DNA of 5,762 nt from Methanimicrococcus sp. (GTDB lineage: Archaea > Halobacteriota > Methanosarcinia > Methanosarcinales > Methanosarcinaceae). How positions within the stretch are numbered: the first letter of the stretch is position 1; every line of letters starts with the position of its first letter. Shown here piece after piece: positions 1 to 5,269 of this stretch. The DNA is taken from positions 1 through 5,762 of the forward strand of contig WRNK01000087.1 in assembly GCA_009776675.1 (NCBI GenBank), read 5' to 3'. Both the position numbers and the translations under genes were made by a program. The notes beneath the pieces were generated by a model that worked only from the letters and a program-made list of their open reading frames with translations, was not told the DNA's origin and searched no databases.

Positions 1-117
1 ATTTTTCTTGAATAATTGTTTATGAATGCCTGCGATACAGGTGATTACTTTCAATTTTCGAATGTATTGTGTTTGCTTAGGAGAACGACTGCGGAAAAGA
101 CCGCAGCCGAATTTCAT
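1..117 (-). CDS. Possible 5' end of a small basic protein gene, cut by the window edge
   Basis: A reading frame opens with ATG at 117 and stays open for 39 codons to the left edge. The predicted start is MKFGCGLFRSRSPKQTQ and continues basic (IRKLKVITC, then HKQLFKKN at the edge). I do not recognise a family. A GAGG lies about 15 bases before the ATG, which is far for a ribosome site, and an AT-rich TATA-like stretch sits near 126-133. A competing reading is that this is intergenic DNA: the GC-rich hairpin at 86-109 falls inside codons 3-11. Only the open frame supports the gene, so the call is weak. Confidence 0.3.
   Translation of the reverse strand, partial: MKFGCGLFRSRSPKQTQYIRKLKVITCIAGIHKQLFKKN
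86..109. other. GC-rich hairpin
   Basis: CTGCGG (89-94) and CCGCAG (101-106) pair perfectly around a six-base loop. Two further pairs (86-87 with 108-109) lie beyond one A-C mismatch. It stands out because the flanking DNA is very AT-rich. It overlaps the possible partial gene on the minus strand, so it could be coding sequence, a regulatory stem or part of an RNA. No T-run follows closely on either strand, so it is not an evident terminator. Confidence 0.4.
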
Positions 118-368
118 GCAACATTATATTTTCCTCAAAATTGAAAAATCAACTTTTGTTTTGGAAAATTAAAGATTACTTGTTTTTTTTGATATAAATA
201 TTTTTCTCATAAAACAGGGGATTTGCTCTATTAGATATGTCTAAAGAGTAATTTGATACATATTTGTATTAAAAATGAAGGAAAGTAAAAATGTTTTTTA
301 AAAGTAAATCAAGCTAATTTGATCATTCAATAGAATTAAAGAAAATAATTAATATGAGAACAGATATG
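118..368. other. AT-rich stretch without a recognisable gene
   Basis: This stretch is rich in A and T runs and stops occur in all frames; I see no credible coding sequence. The one structure is a small hairpin at 226-248: CTCT (226-229) pairs with AGAG (245-248) and TTAGA (231-235) with TCTAA (240-244), with one bulged A and a four-base loop. It may hold the leader of the minus-strand frame at 1-117. I see no tRNA, rRNA or CRISPR pattern. Confidence 0.5.
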
Positions 369-550
369 TTTATAATGTCTTTAACATCGGCATCTTTCTT
401 CTCAAGTGTAGGTTTCCGGTGTTTAAGGCTTTGTTTTAACTTATTGGGTGAGTTAAAACATAATCTCTTTTGGAGAGAAAGGATAAGGGATAAATATCGA
501 TTTTGATGATTTTTGTCGATAGAATGGAGAGTCCCTTATCCACAAAAAAT
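369..550. repeat. Dispersed repeat, copy 1, with two hairpins
   Basis: This block aligns along its whole length with 2526-2699 in the same orientation. The left edge shares TTTATAATG. The right edge shares 35 identical bases (516-550 and 2665-2699). It folds into two hairpins. The first is GTTTTAACT (433-441) with AGTTAAAAC (451-459), nine perfect pairs. The second has an outer stem of ten pairs (481-490 with 532-541) and an inner stem of six pairs (495-500 with 516-521). The left edge read on the minus strand is CATTATAAA, a possible TATA box firing left. I see no transposase, terminal inverted repeats or clear target duplication. It may be a small mobile-element relic, a structured RNA or a duplicated regulatory block. 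Confidence 0.7.
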
Positions 551-589
551 TTTGAAATGATTTTTTTTATGGAGCTCAAACATTTGATG

Positions 590-800
590 TGAAATGGATG
601 CGTATTTTGAGAATTATTCGGTGCGCAGGGGTTATTGAAGCTTCGCCAAAACAAATCCTTCACTTTTGGAAAATAAGAGCAATGTTTATGTTTATTGGTC
701 CACCAACGGGTTTCAGGGTTTGGTTGTTATTTTTTGCTTAAATGAAAAAAGAAAAGAGGTGAGTTTATTTGATGTATGGGCATCATCCCCTCCATAGTGG
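590..800 (-). pseudogene. Decayed fragment of a second Ntn-hydrolase-like gene
   Basis: Bases 649-744 align closely with 1087-1174, the part of the intact neighbour that encodes SFKQKIT through ETVGGPIDVAVISKSEGF. Here the frame is broken by stops and length changes, including an insertion of about six bases, so no protein can be made. Weaker similarity runs on towards about 800, where the minus strand reads GMMPIHQIN against AMMAETLIN in the intact gene, and down to about 590, where APNNSQNTHP resembles DPNNNPHY in another frame. The outer limits are therefore approximate. It lies next to repeat copy 1, which suggests that an Ntn gene was once duplicated here and then lost. Confidence 0.7.
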
Positions 801-866
801 AAATTGTGGAAAAGAAGCAAGTGTATGTTTTAGGGAGAGGAGGTGTCCGTTATTGGATTCAGGAGG

Positions 867-1007
867 TTAACGTCTCCGAAATAAAGCATCCAAAGATTCC
901 TTTCTCCATTTTTCAAAATTATCTAATCTTTTCTGATGTCTTTTTGGGAAAAACTCTTTTTCAAATTCCAGATATGACATATATTTATTATGTTCCATAC
1001 TTATCAT
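867..1007 (-). CDS. Small charged protein downstream of the Ntn gene
   Basis: A minus-strand frame of 46 codons opens at 1007, or 43 codons if the ATG at 998 is used, and ends in TAA at 867-869. It starts eight bases after the TGA of the Ntn-like gene, so it would be the next gene in one operon. AAGGA lies 12 bases before the ATG at 1007, which favours that start. The product is hydrophilic and probably helical, with stretches such as YLEFEKEFFPKRHQKR and NFEKWRKESLDALFRRR. It has no membrane segment or signal peptide. I do not recognise the family. The composition looks like real protein and unlike translated intergenic DNA, but the opposite strand is also open here and the frame could be the remnant of a longer gene. 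Confidence 0.45.
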   Translation of the reverse strand: MISMEHNKYMSYLEFEKEFFPKRHQKRLDNFEKWRKESLDALFRRR

Positions 1008-1015
1008 TTAATTCA

Positions 1016-2305
1016 TCATTCCTTATAATGTTTTGCAATATAATGAGGGTTGTTATTTGGATCAAAATAATACTTTCGTTTCACCCAAACAAATCCTTCG
1101 CTTTTTGAAATAACAGCAACGTCTATTGGTCCGCCAACAGTCTCAAGTTGATTGGTTATTTTTTGCTTAAATGAAGTGAGGTTGATTAAGGTTTCAGCCA
1201 TCATTGCGAGTTCTGTTTTGGGCAAGTTTTCAAGAGCTTCAAATATCGGAGCAATGAATTCTTCGGCAGAATAAGCTTGAATAAAATTTTTCAAATAATC
1301 GCCTTTTTCAGAAAAAATGGTTGCCCAATCATTGACTTTTTGCTACAACTCTGATTTTTCTTCACCAATTTTAGACATGAATGAAATGTGAATATCTGAA
1401 AAAGAATCATCTATAGCCGTTTTTACATCCTCTTCAAAGATGGGACTAATACCTTTAACAAAAGCATCAATAATTTCCCTTTGTGCGGATGGAAAAATGT
1501 GCGCACTCACAGTACAACCTTCGACAAAATCAGTAATGTATGCGAGTTTGTTCAATAACAACCTGTCGATTAAAAGAGAACAAACTTTGGGAGTGTAATC
1601 ATTATCCCCAAATCCTGCAAAAACGATACCGGACATACAACCTAGCATATGATTATTAAAAAACAAATCATTTATTGTTTCTAATTGTTCTTTTAAAACG
1701 TCATATGTAGATTCATAGATATTCAGACAAATTCCATTGATTTCTTGCAAATAAAACTCAAGTTCGTCATTAAAATTTTGATCATACGGTTTTGTAATCT
1801 GAGTTTGCAAAATAATTTTATCAAGTTCCTGTTTCAAAATTTCTAATTTATCTTTTTGATTTAACTCTTCGTTCGAATGATTAAAATAAATTTTTTCGAA
1901 ATATTTCTCCAAATATTGTAGCAAATGATCGAGTAAATTTTTATGATACTCCTCAAACTCCTCCATGAAAAAACGAGCTTGTTCGTCTTTGTCAAACATT
2001 TCATTGTTTTCTAAAAAGGATATAAAACACTCAACGCCGTCTTCTAATGTTCCAAACCGTTTCCCTTCATTTTTGATATGCTCTCGAAAAGCGTGAATAA
2101 TCGTCTCCCATGGCAAACCCATGAAATTGGCGTCATTGTAAATCATAATGCCAATAGAATGGTCATAAAGGGCAAACAGTTTATTTGACGAAGAATAGGT
2201 TTTTCTCTGAATGTCATGATGCTCGGCATGTGAAACAATTGTAGATATGCTGTCTGCCGCCATTGAAACTGCATTTTTATTCATAATAACAATTTCAGAA
2301 GTCAT
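1016..2305 (-). CDS. Proteasome-like Ntn-hydrolase-fold protein with one in-frame TAG (candidate pyrrolysine)
   Basis: One frame runs from ATG 2305 to TGA 1016, interrupted only by TAG at 1343-1345. I prefer ATG 2305 over the in-frame ATG 2332. It gives MTSEIVIMNKNAVSMAADS, so removing Met exposes Thr1, and the Asp of AADS then sits at position 17, as in proteasome beta subunits and HslV. A Lys in SSSNKLF (Thr1-based position 41) could stand for their Lys33, and IGIMIYNDANFMG for the following strand and oxyanion-loop region. A long helical insert follows (about 90-220), then GCMSGIVFAGFGDND. The mature product would be 428 residues, with TAG as residue 320 and 108 more residues after it, including ETVGGPIDVAVISKSEGFVW, which I associate with the C-terminus of uncharacterised proteins of this type. 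It is much longer than a proteasome subunit. The C-terminus matters to the fold, so termination at TAG should give a defective protein. Alternatives are a recent nonsense mutation or a sequencing error. The substrate is unknown. Confidence 0.75.
1343..1345 (-). other. In-frame TAG codon, candidate pyrrolysine site
   Basis: The minus strand reads GAG TTG TAG CAA AAA GTC, in frame with both halves of the Ntn-like gene. No frameshift or further stop occurs until TGA at 1016-1018. The other gene ends in the window are TGA (hisI, the RecA-like gene, the leader ORF) or TAA (the dehydrogenase, the small downstream ORF). Avoiding TAG as a stop is known in archaea that decode it as pyrrolysine. I see no strong hairpin just after the codon, but such an element is not strictly required. 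Confidence 0.6.
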
Positions 2306-2387
2306 GCAAAAACCCCGTTTTGTTTTTTTCATCCCAAGCTGTGTGAATACATTTGCCTTTAAAGAACTGTCTGTTTTTGTCGTTCAT
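2295..2387 (-). CDS. Possible 30-residue leader ORF overlapping the Ntn start
   Basis: ATG at 2387 opens 30 codons ending in TGA at 2295-2297; the product begins MNDKNRQFFKGKCIHTAWDE and ends KTGFLHDF. AAGGA lies ten bases before the ATG, a better ribosome site than any before the Ntn ATG. The frame overlaps the preferred Ntn start (2305) by 11 bases, so ribosomes ending here could restart on the Ntn ATG, which has no clear ribosome site of its own. That arrangement supports translational coupling and the 2305 start. I do not recognise the peptide. It is short enough to arise by chance. Confidence 0.4.
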   Translation of the reverse strand: MNDKNRQFFKGKCIHTAWDEKNKTGFLHDF

Positions 2388-2525
2388 AAATCAATCTTCC
2401 TTCAAGAGAGTCATGCAGTTATTCACACATGAATCTGCCGAAATTCTTAAAAACGAAAAGTTTAAAAACCCCACAGCCGGCAAAGAAATGTATAATCCCC
2501 CCAAAATGGAAATGGATTGCATTAT

Positions 2526-2534
2526 TTTATAATG
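2526..2534 (-). promoter_or_regulatory. Possible TATA box for the Ntn cluster
   Basis: The minus strand reads CATTATAAAATAAT across this edge of repeat copy 2, a good archaeal TATA match. Transcription would start near 2500, leaving a leader of about 110 bases before the 30-residue ORF. The same nine bases occur at 369-377 in copy 1, facing the possible gene at 1-117. Bases 2388-2525 otherwise show no gene that I can support. Confidence 0.35.
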
Positions 2535-2699
2535 CCTTTAACGCCGCCTTTCTCATAAACGGGGCTTTCCAATGTTAAAGACTTTGTTTTGATTATTGGG
2601 CTCTTCGAAAACAAAAACTCTTTTGAAAAAAGGATAAGGATAAAATATCGAGTTTTTGGTTTTATCGATAGAATGGAGAGTCCCTTATCCACAAAAAAT
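2526..2699. repeat. Dispersed repeat, copy 2, with two hairpins
   Basis: This is the second copy of the block at 369-550. Its first hairpin uses different bases at the same place (TTTGTTTT 2583-2590 with AAAACAAA 2608-2615), so the sequence has changed while a stem remains. The second hairpin pairs GGATAAGG (2632-2639) with CCTTATCC (2683-2690), and TATCGA (2646-2651) with TCGATA (2665-2670). Its right end meets the stop codon of the RecA-like gene, and on the minus strand TGA is followed at once by a T-run and the outer stem. It may therefore act as that gene's terminator. Its left edge could be a promoter for the Ntn cluster. Confidence 0.7.
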
Positions 2700-3421
2700 C
2701 AATAAATCCGTTTCTTGTTTTCAATTTGAAACCCGCCGTCTTGGAGAACATATCTCAATATTTTTCCCCCGATGTTACTTTCTTTGTATTTCCATATCGA
2801 TAGTGTTCTTTCAAAATCTGTGTATTTTTTCGTCATTTCAAACTGAAAATATGAATCAGCAAGATGTTTTAATTGATTTTCAAAAAATGTCGGAAAAATT
2901 CCCTCATATAATACCGCAATTAATATGATTTCGTATTTCTGTTCCGCGTTTTTGATCAATGCGGCGGCTTTTTTCAACAGATTTGCAAGGTCTGTCGTTT
3001 CTTCTTTTGAATATGAAAAATCAATCAAGTTTTCAATCACACAGATGATACTTTGTTTTTTTGTGTCTTGATTGGCTGGATCTGTTTCAAAAGTGGTTAG
3101 ATCTGTTTCAAAAATTTCAAAACCATTGGCAATTTCATCAAGAAGATTTTTGTTTTTTAAATCCGCTTTGATGAATTGCCAACTTTTTTGTTCTTTTTTG
3201 GCGTGCCTCCCTTGAGATTTTTTCATCTCCGCCAAAAAGGAACGCATTCCTTCATCATCATTTCCGGCCAGAAGAAGAAATGACATACTTTCGATTTTAT
3301 GTCCTGCCAAATGATCGATTTCGGAAATGCCGAATGTGAAATCCGTTTTCATAGTTATTTCACAAAATTGAGAAGTACTTACAAGTTGATATGCCTTCGT
3401 TTTTTTAAAAAATCGAAACAT
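2699..3421 (-). CDS. KaiC/RadA-like RecA-fold protein with degenerate Walker motifs
   Basis: The 240-residue product has the layout of archaeal KaiC-like (RAD55-type) ATPases. [13 protein letters not shown] (28-40) matches the usual opening that reads TGIxxLDx[15 protein letters not shown] (49-58) is where the P-loop should be, but the GxxGxGKT pattern with its Lys and Thr is missing. [11 protein letters not shown] (125-135) replaces the hydrophobic-Asp Walker B strand. The end ([21 protein letters not shown], then [15 protein letters not shown]) matches the closing strands of the family, where Asp-Gly and a final 'eri' are typical. It probably does not hydrolyse ATP and may bind a partner. 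[14 protein letters not shown] (104-117) is a seven-residue tandem duplication. The start is uncertain: ATG 3421 directly abuts the TATA box, and Met24 (3352) would place the family opening at the N-terminus. The nearest relative could be a gas-vesicle-type or HTR-like RecA homologue. Confidence 0.65.
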   Translation of the reverse strand: MFRFFKKTKAYQLVSTSQFCEITMKTDFTFGISEIDHLAGHKIESMSFLLLAGNDDEGMRSFLAEMKKSQGRHAKKEQKSWQFIKADLKNKNLLDEIANGFEIFETDLTTFETDPANQDTKKQSIICVIENLIDFSYSKEETTDLANLLKKAAALIKNAEQKYEIILIAVLYEGIFPTFFENQLKHLADSYFQFEMTKKYTDFERTLSIWKYKESNIGGKILRYVLQDGGFQIENKKRIY

Positions 3422-3430
3422 TTATATATT
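3414..3430 (+). promoter_or_regulatory. hisI promoter: BRE plus TATA box in a divergent spacer
   Basis: CGAAACA (3414-3420) followed by TTTATATATT (3421-3430) is a near-ideal archaeal BRE and TATA box. The hisI ATG begins at 3451, 30 bases after the first base of the box, so transcription should start at or next to the ATG and the mRNA would be leaderless. TATATA is symmetric and may also serve the divergent RecA-like gene. In that case the RNA would start near 3400, inside the annotated 5' end of that gene, which favours its Met24 start. Confidence 0.7.
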
Positions 3431-3450
3431 CAATCATCGGCTTTTTCAAT

Positions 3451-3822
3451 ATGGTTCAACTTTCAAACTCCTCCGATTCGCTTCTCTCCTCTTTGAAATT
3501 TGAAAACGGTCTCATTCCGGTGATCGTTCAGGATGTTTGCACAAAAGAGGTTTTGATGTTTGCTTTCATGAATCGGGAAGCTCTTCAATTAACAATGGAG
3601 ACCAAAATGGCTCACTACTGGAGCCGAAGCCGCAAATCTTTGTGGAAAAAGGGAGAAACTTCAGGACATTATCAAAAAGTAGAGCAAATTTTGACAGACT
3701 GCGATACGGATGTTCTCTTGCTTCTTGTCACTCAAACCGCCGGAGCTTGCCATACCGGTTACAAGTCTTGTTTTTATAGAACGCTTGACGGTGACGTCGT
3801 CGGTGAAAAAATAGATGATTGA
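3451..3822 (+). CDS. hisI: Phosphoribosyl-AMP cyclohydrolase
   Basis: This enzyme opens the purine ring of phosphoribosyl-AMP to give ProFAR, the third step of histidine biosynthesis, in the cytoplasm. At 123 residues it is a normal stand-alone archaeal HisI, without a fused HisE domain. The core is clear: [11 protein letters not shown] (35-45), [19 protein letters not shown] (55-73), DCDTD (83-87) and [12 protein letters not shown] (99-110). Asp83, Asp85 and Asp87 match the metal-binding aspartates. Cys84, Cys100 and Cys107 match the zinc cysteines with the family spacing of 16 and 7. The first 14 residues are a Ser-rich extension. No other histidine gene is nearby. The gene diverges from the RecA-like gene and has its own promoter. 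Confidence 0.97.
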   Translation: MVQLSNSSDSLLSSLKFENGLIPVIVQDVCTKEVLMFAFMNREALQLTMETKMAHYWSRSRKSLWKKGETSGHYQKVEQILTDCDTDVLLLLVTQTAGACHTGYKSCFYRTLDGDVVGEKIDD

Positions 3823-3840
3823 GGGCAAATTGCTCATTAA

Positions 3841-3925
3841 TCTCTCTTTTTTTTCTTTTCTCTTTTTCTTTTTTCTTTTTTTTCTTTCTCTTTTTTCTTT
3901 TCTCTTTTTTCTTTTCTCTTTTTTT
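3841..3925 (+). terminator. 85-base pyrimidine tract after hisI, probable T-rich terminator
   Basis: All 85 bases are C or T, starting 19 bases after the hisI stop. Many T-runs of five to eight occur; oligo-T on the coding strand is the usual archaeal termination signal. The right end contains a 14-base unit (CTC, T6, C, T4) repeated in tandem at 3888-3901 and 3902-3915, then a partial third copy. Such a tract is prone to slippage and can form triplex DNA. It ends just before the block shared by the next two genes. Confidence 0.65.
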
Positions 3926-3928
3926 ACC

Positions 3929-4027
3929 TCGGAATTCTCTTTTCAAACAATTTATTATAGAAAAAATCTAATTATCCATTATGACATCTCAAAAATCGCC
4001 TTCAAGGTCAACCCAAAAAACATTCAA
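3929..4027 (+). repeat. Duplicated promoter plus N-terminal codons, copy A (dehydrogenase)
   Basis: This block aligns with 5169-5269. The 50-odd bases upstream of the ATG are about 80% identical by my hand alignment, with two single-base gaps, and share TTTATTATAGAAA. The first 15 codons remain alignable: MTSQKSPSRSTQKTF here and MTPRNSPPKSTSKTF there. Most conserved residues use different synonymous codons, so the copies are old or the peptide has been kept by selection. Confidence 0.75.
3944..3960 (+). promoter_or_regulatory. Dehydrogenase promoter: TATA box 30 bases before ATG
   Basis: CAAACAA followed by TTTATTATAG (3951-3960) fits an archaeal BRE and TATA box. The first base of the box is 30 bases before the ATG at 3981, so a leaderless mRNA is predicted. 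No Shine-Dalgarno sequence lies before the ATG, which agrees. Confidence 0.65.
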
Positions 4028-5156
4028 TTTGACGACAAACAAGGAAACGATTGCCATTATCGGGGCAGGAGCAATCGGTCGCGGTTTTCTTCCCTGGAAA
4101 ATGAATATGGAACGATACCGTTTGCTGTTTATCGATTCGAACCGAGAGTTAATCGAGACCATGAATAAAAACGGAGGATATTGGACGTTTATGGTTCAAA
4201 ACAATCGTTTGGAAGAAAAATATGTCAAGATTGATCAGGCGCTTCATCTTTCTGAAATATCGACCGGCTCTCTTGATAATCCGGCTGCCGTTTTTATGTC
4301 GGTTGGTCCAAAAAACGTGAGAGATGCATCAAATTGTCTAAAAGGTGTTTCATGCCCCATCATTTTATGTGAAAACGACCCCAAAACAGTGCAGATTGTG
4401 AGAACGCATCTCAATTACGATCAAGTCTATTTTGCGGTGCCGGATGTTATAACGTCTAATACGGCTTCTCAAGAAAGTCTTTTGCGTGACCCGTTGGCAA
4501 TCCACAGCGAAGATGGCTGTCTCTTTATTGATGATCGCGCCGGCTCAATAGACGGAGACATCTCTTTTTTGAGCGAAGATGAATTAATTAATAAGCAATG
4601 GACTGCAAAGTTGTTCTTGCACAATACGCCGCACTGCATCGCTGCATACCTCGGAGCAATGCGCGGTCTTCGATACATACACGATGTCATGAAATATGAT
4701 GAATTAAAAAAAATCGTTGTCGGAGCGATGAATGAAATGTTGGCTGTCCAAAAAATCAAAGCAGCCGATGAAAGTAATGAGAGTGATTTTTTGACATGGT
4801 ATGCCGAAAAGGAAATCTCGCGATTTTCAAATGAATTGCTGTACGACCCGATTTCACGAGTTGCAAGAGAGCCTTATCGCAAGCTGGAAATGGATGGGAG
4901 ACTTATCGGAGCAGCTCATGATTGCATTTTGACGAGTAGACCGTTTGACAATATCATGATTGGAACCGTCTGTACTGCGCTTTGTGCCTATCATGGTCGT
5001 ACAGATATTTCAGACATAGAATTTGATCCCGTTTCTTCAAAAAGCAAGGTCTTGTCGGTGTTTTCAAGTATCGGGCTCACAGGTACTGTTGTTGGTGATG
5101 CAATGCAATCAAAGTTAGATGAAGCCCTTGAAAAAATATCGGAAGTCGTTTTATAA
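3981..5156 (+). CDS. Mannitol-1-phosphate 5-dehydrogenase / long-chain mannitol dehydrogenase family protein
   Basis: The 391-residue product has the family's two parts. An N-terminal Rossmann fold has TIAIIGAGAIGRGF (23-36) and an Asp at the end of the second strand (LLFIDSN, 48-54), which suggests NAD rather than NADP. A helical C-terminal domain follows. The catalytic trio Lys210-Asn215-His218 in KLFLHNTPH has the family spacing. Other marks are CENDPK (130-135), AVPDVITSN (152-160) and RVAREPYRKL (293-302). The family oxidises polyol or polyol-phosphate to ketose with NAD; the exact substrate cannot be read here. Length is close to bacterial MtlD. Met41 lies beyond the nucleotide-binding loop, so ATG 3981 must be the start. 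Residues 1-20 form a Ser/Thr/Lys-rich extension before the domain, shared with the next gene. No phosphotransferase or other mannitol genes are visible. A fungal- or bacterial-type polyol enzyme in an archaeon may point to transfer. Confidence 0.85.
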   Translation: MTSQKSPSRSTQKTFNLTTNKETIAIIGAGAIGRGFLPWKMNMERYRLLFIDSNRELIETMNKNGGYWTFMVQNNRLEEKYVKIDQALHLSEISTGSLDNPAAVFMSVGPKNVRDASNCLKGVSCPIILCENDPKTVQIVRTHLNYDQVYFAVPDVITSNTASQESLLRDPLAIHSEDGCLFIDDRAGSIDGDISFLSEDELINKQWTAKLFLHNTPHCIAAYLGAMRGLRYIHDVMKYDELKKIVVGAMNEMLAVQKIKAADESNESDFLTWYAEKEISRFSNELLYDPISRVAREPYRKLEMDGRLIGAAHDCILTSRPFDNIMIGTVCTALCAYHGRTDISDIEFDPVSSKSKVLSVFSSIGLTGTVVGDAMQSKLDEALEKISEVVL

Positions 5157-5190
5157 TGTCTCTTTATTTCGGATTTTTCTTTTCAAATGG
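5157..5190 (+). terminator. T-rich stretch after the dehydrogenase gene
   Basis: Runs such as TTTTTCTTTTC follow the TAA within about 30 bases and could end the dehydrogenase transcript. The stretch overlaps the start of copy B of the shared block, so termination and the next promoter are packed into a 66-base gap. Confidence 0.35.
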
Positions 5191-5269
5191 TTTATTATAG
5201 AAATAAATCTCTATTATTCTTTATGACACCCCGAAATTCTCCTCCCAAATCCACTTCAAAGACGTTTAA
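5169..5269 (+). repeat. Duplicated promoter plus N-terminal codons, copy B (PIN ATPase)
   Basis: This is the counterpart of 3929-4027 and covers the TATA box, the short spacer and the first 15-16 codons of the PIN-domain gene. Similarity stops where each protein's own domain begins, which looks like one gene having taken over the other's promoter and first codons. The direction of copying cannot be decided from this window. Confidence 0.75.
5184..5200 (+). promoter_or_regulatory. PIN ATPase promoter: TATA box 32 bases before ATG
   Basis: CAAATGG followed by TTTATTATAG (5191-5200) repeats the dehydrogenase promoter almost base for base. The ATG is at 5223, so the transcript is predicted to be leaderless or nearly so. 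No ribosome site is visible. Confidence 0.65.

Noticed and set aside
354..506. Plus-strand ORF of 50 codons entering repeat copy 1
   Set aside because: The equivalent frame in repeat copy 2 is broken by an early stop, so there is no sign that the repeat encodes this peptide.
436..663. Minus-strand ORF of 75 codons
   Set aside because: It crosses the repeat and the Ntn remnant in a different frame from the ancestral one. Its DNA is explained by those two features.
776..1108. Plus-strand ORF of 110 codons with GAGGTGA at 756-762 before it
   Set aside because: It runs antisense to the small charged ORF and to the conserved C-terminus of the Ntn gene, and its product resembles nothing I know. 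The ribosome-site match is probably chance within the decayed fragment.
2430..2579. Plus-strand ORF of about 49 codons starting MNLPKFLKTKSLK
   Set aside because: Half of it lies in repeat copy 2 and is not kept as protein in copy 1. I see no promoter or ribosome site for it.
369..2699. CRISPR array or insertion sequence explanation for the repeats
   Set aside because: There are only two copies, about 2 kb apart, with no spacers, no transposase and no terminal inverted repeats.
3728..3946. Minus-strand ORF with a Lys/Arg/Glu run
   Set aside because: It is only the complement of the pyrimidine tract and the end of hisI.
4469..4759. Minus-strand ORF of 96 codons
   Set aside because: It is antisense to the conserved catalytic part of the dehydrogenase.
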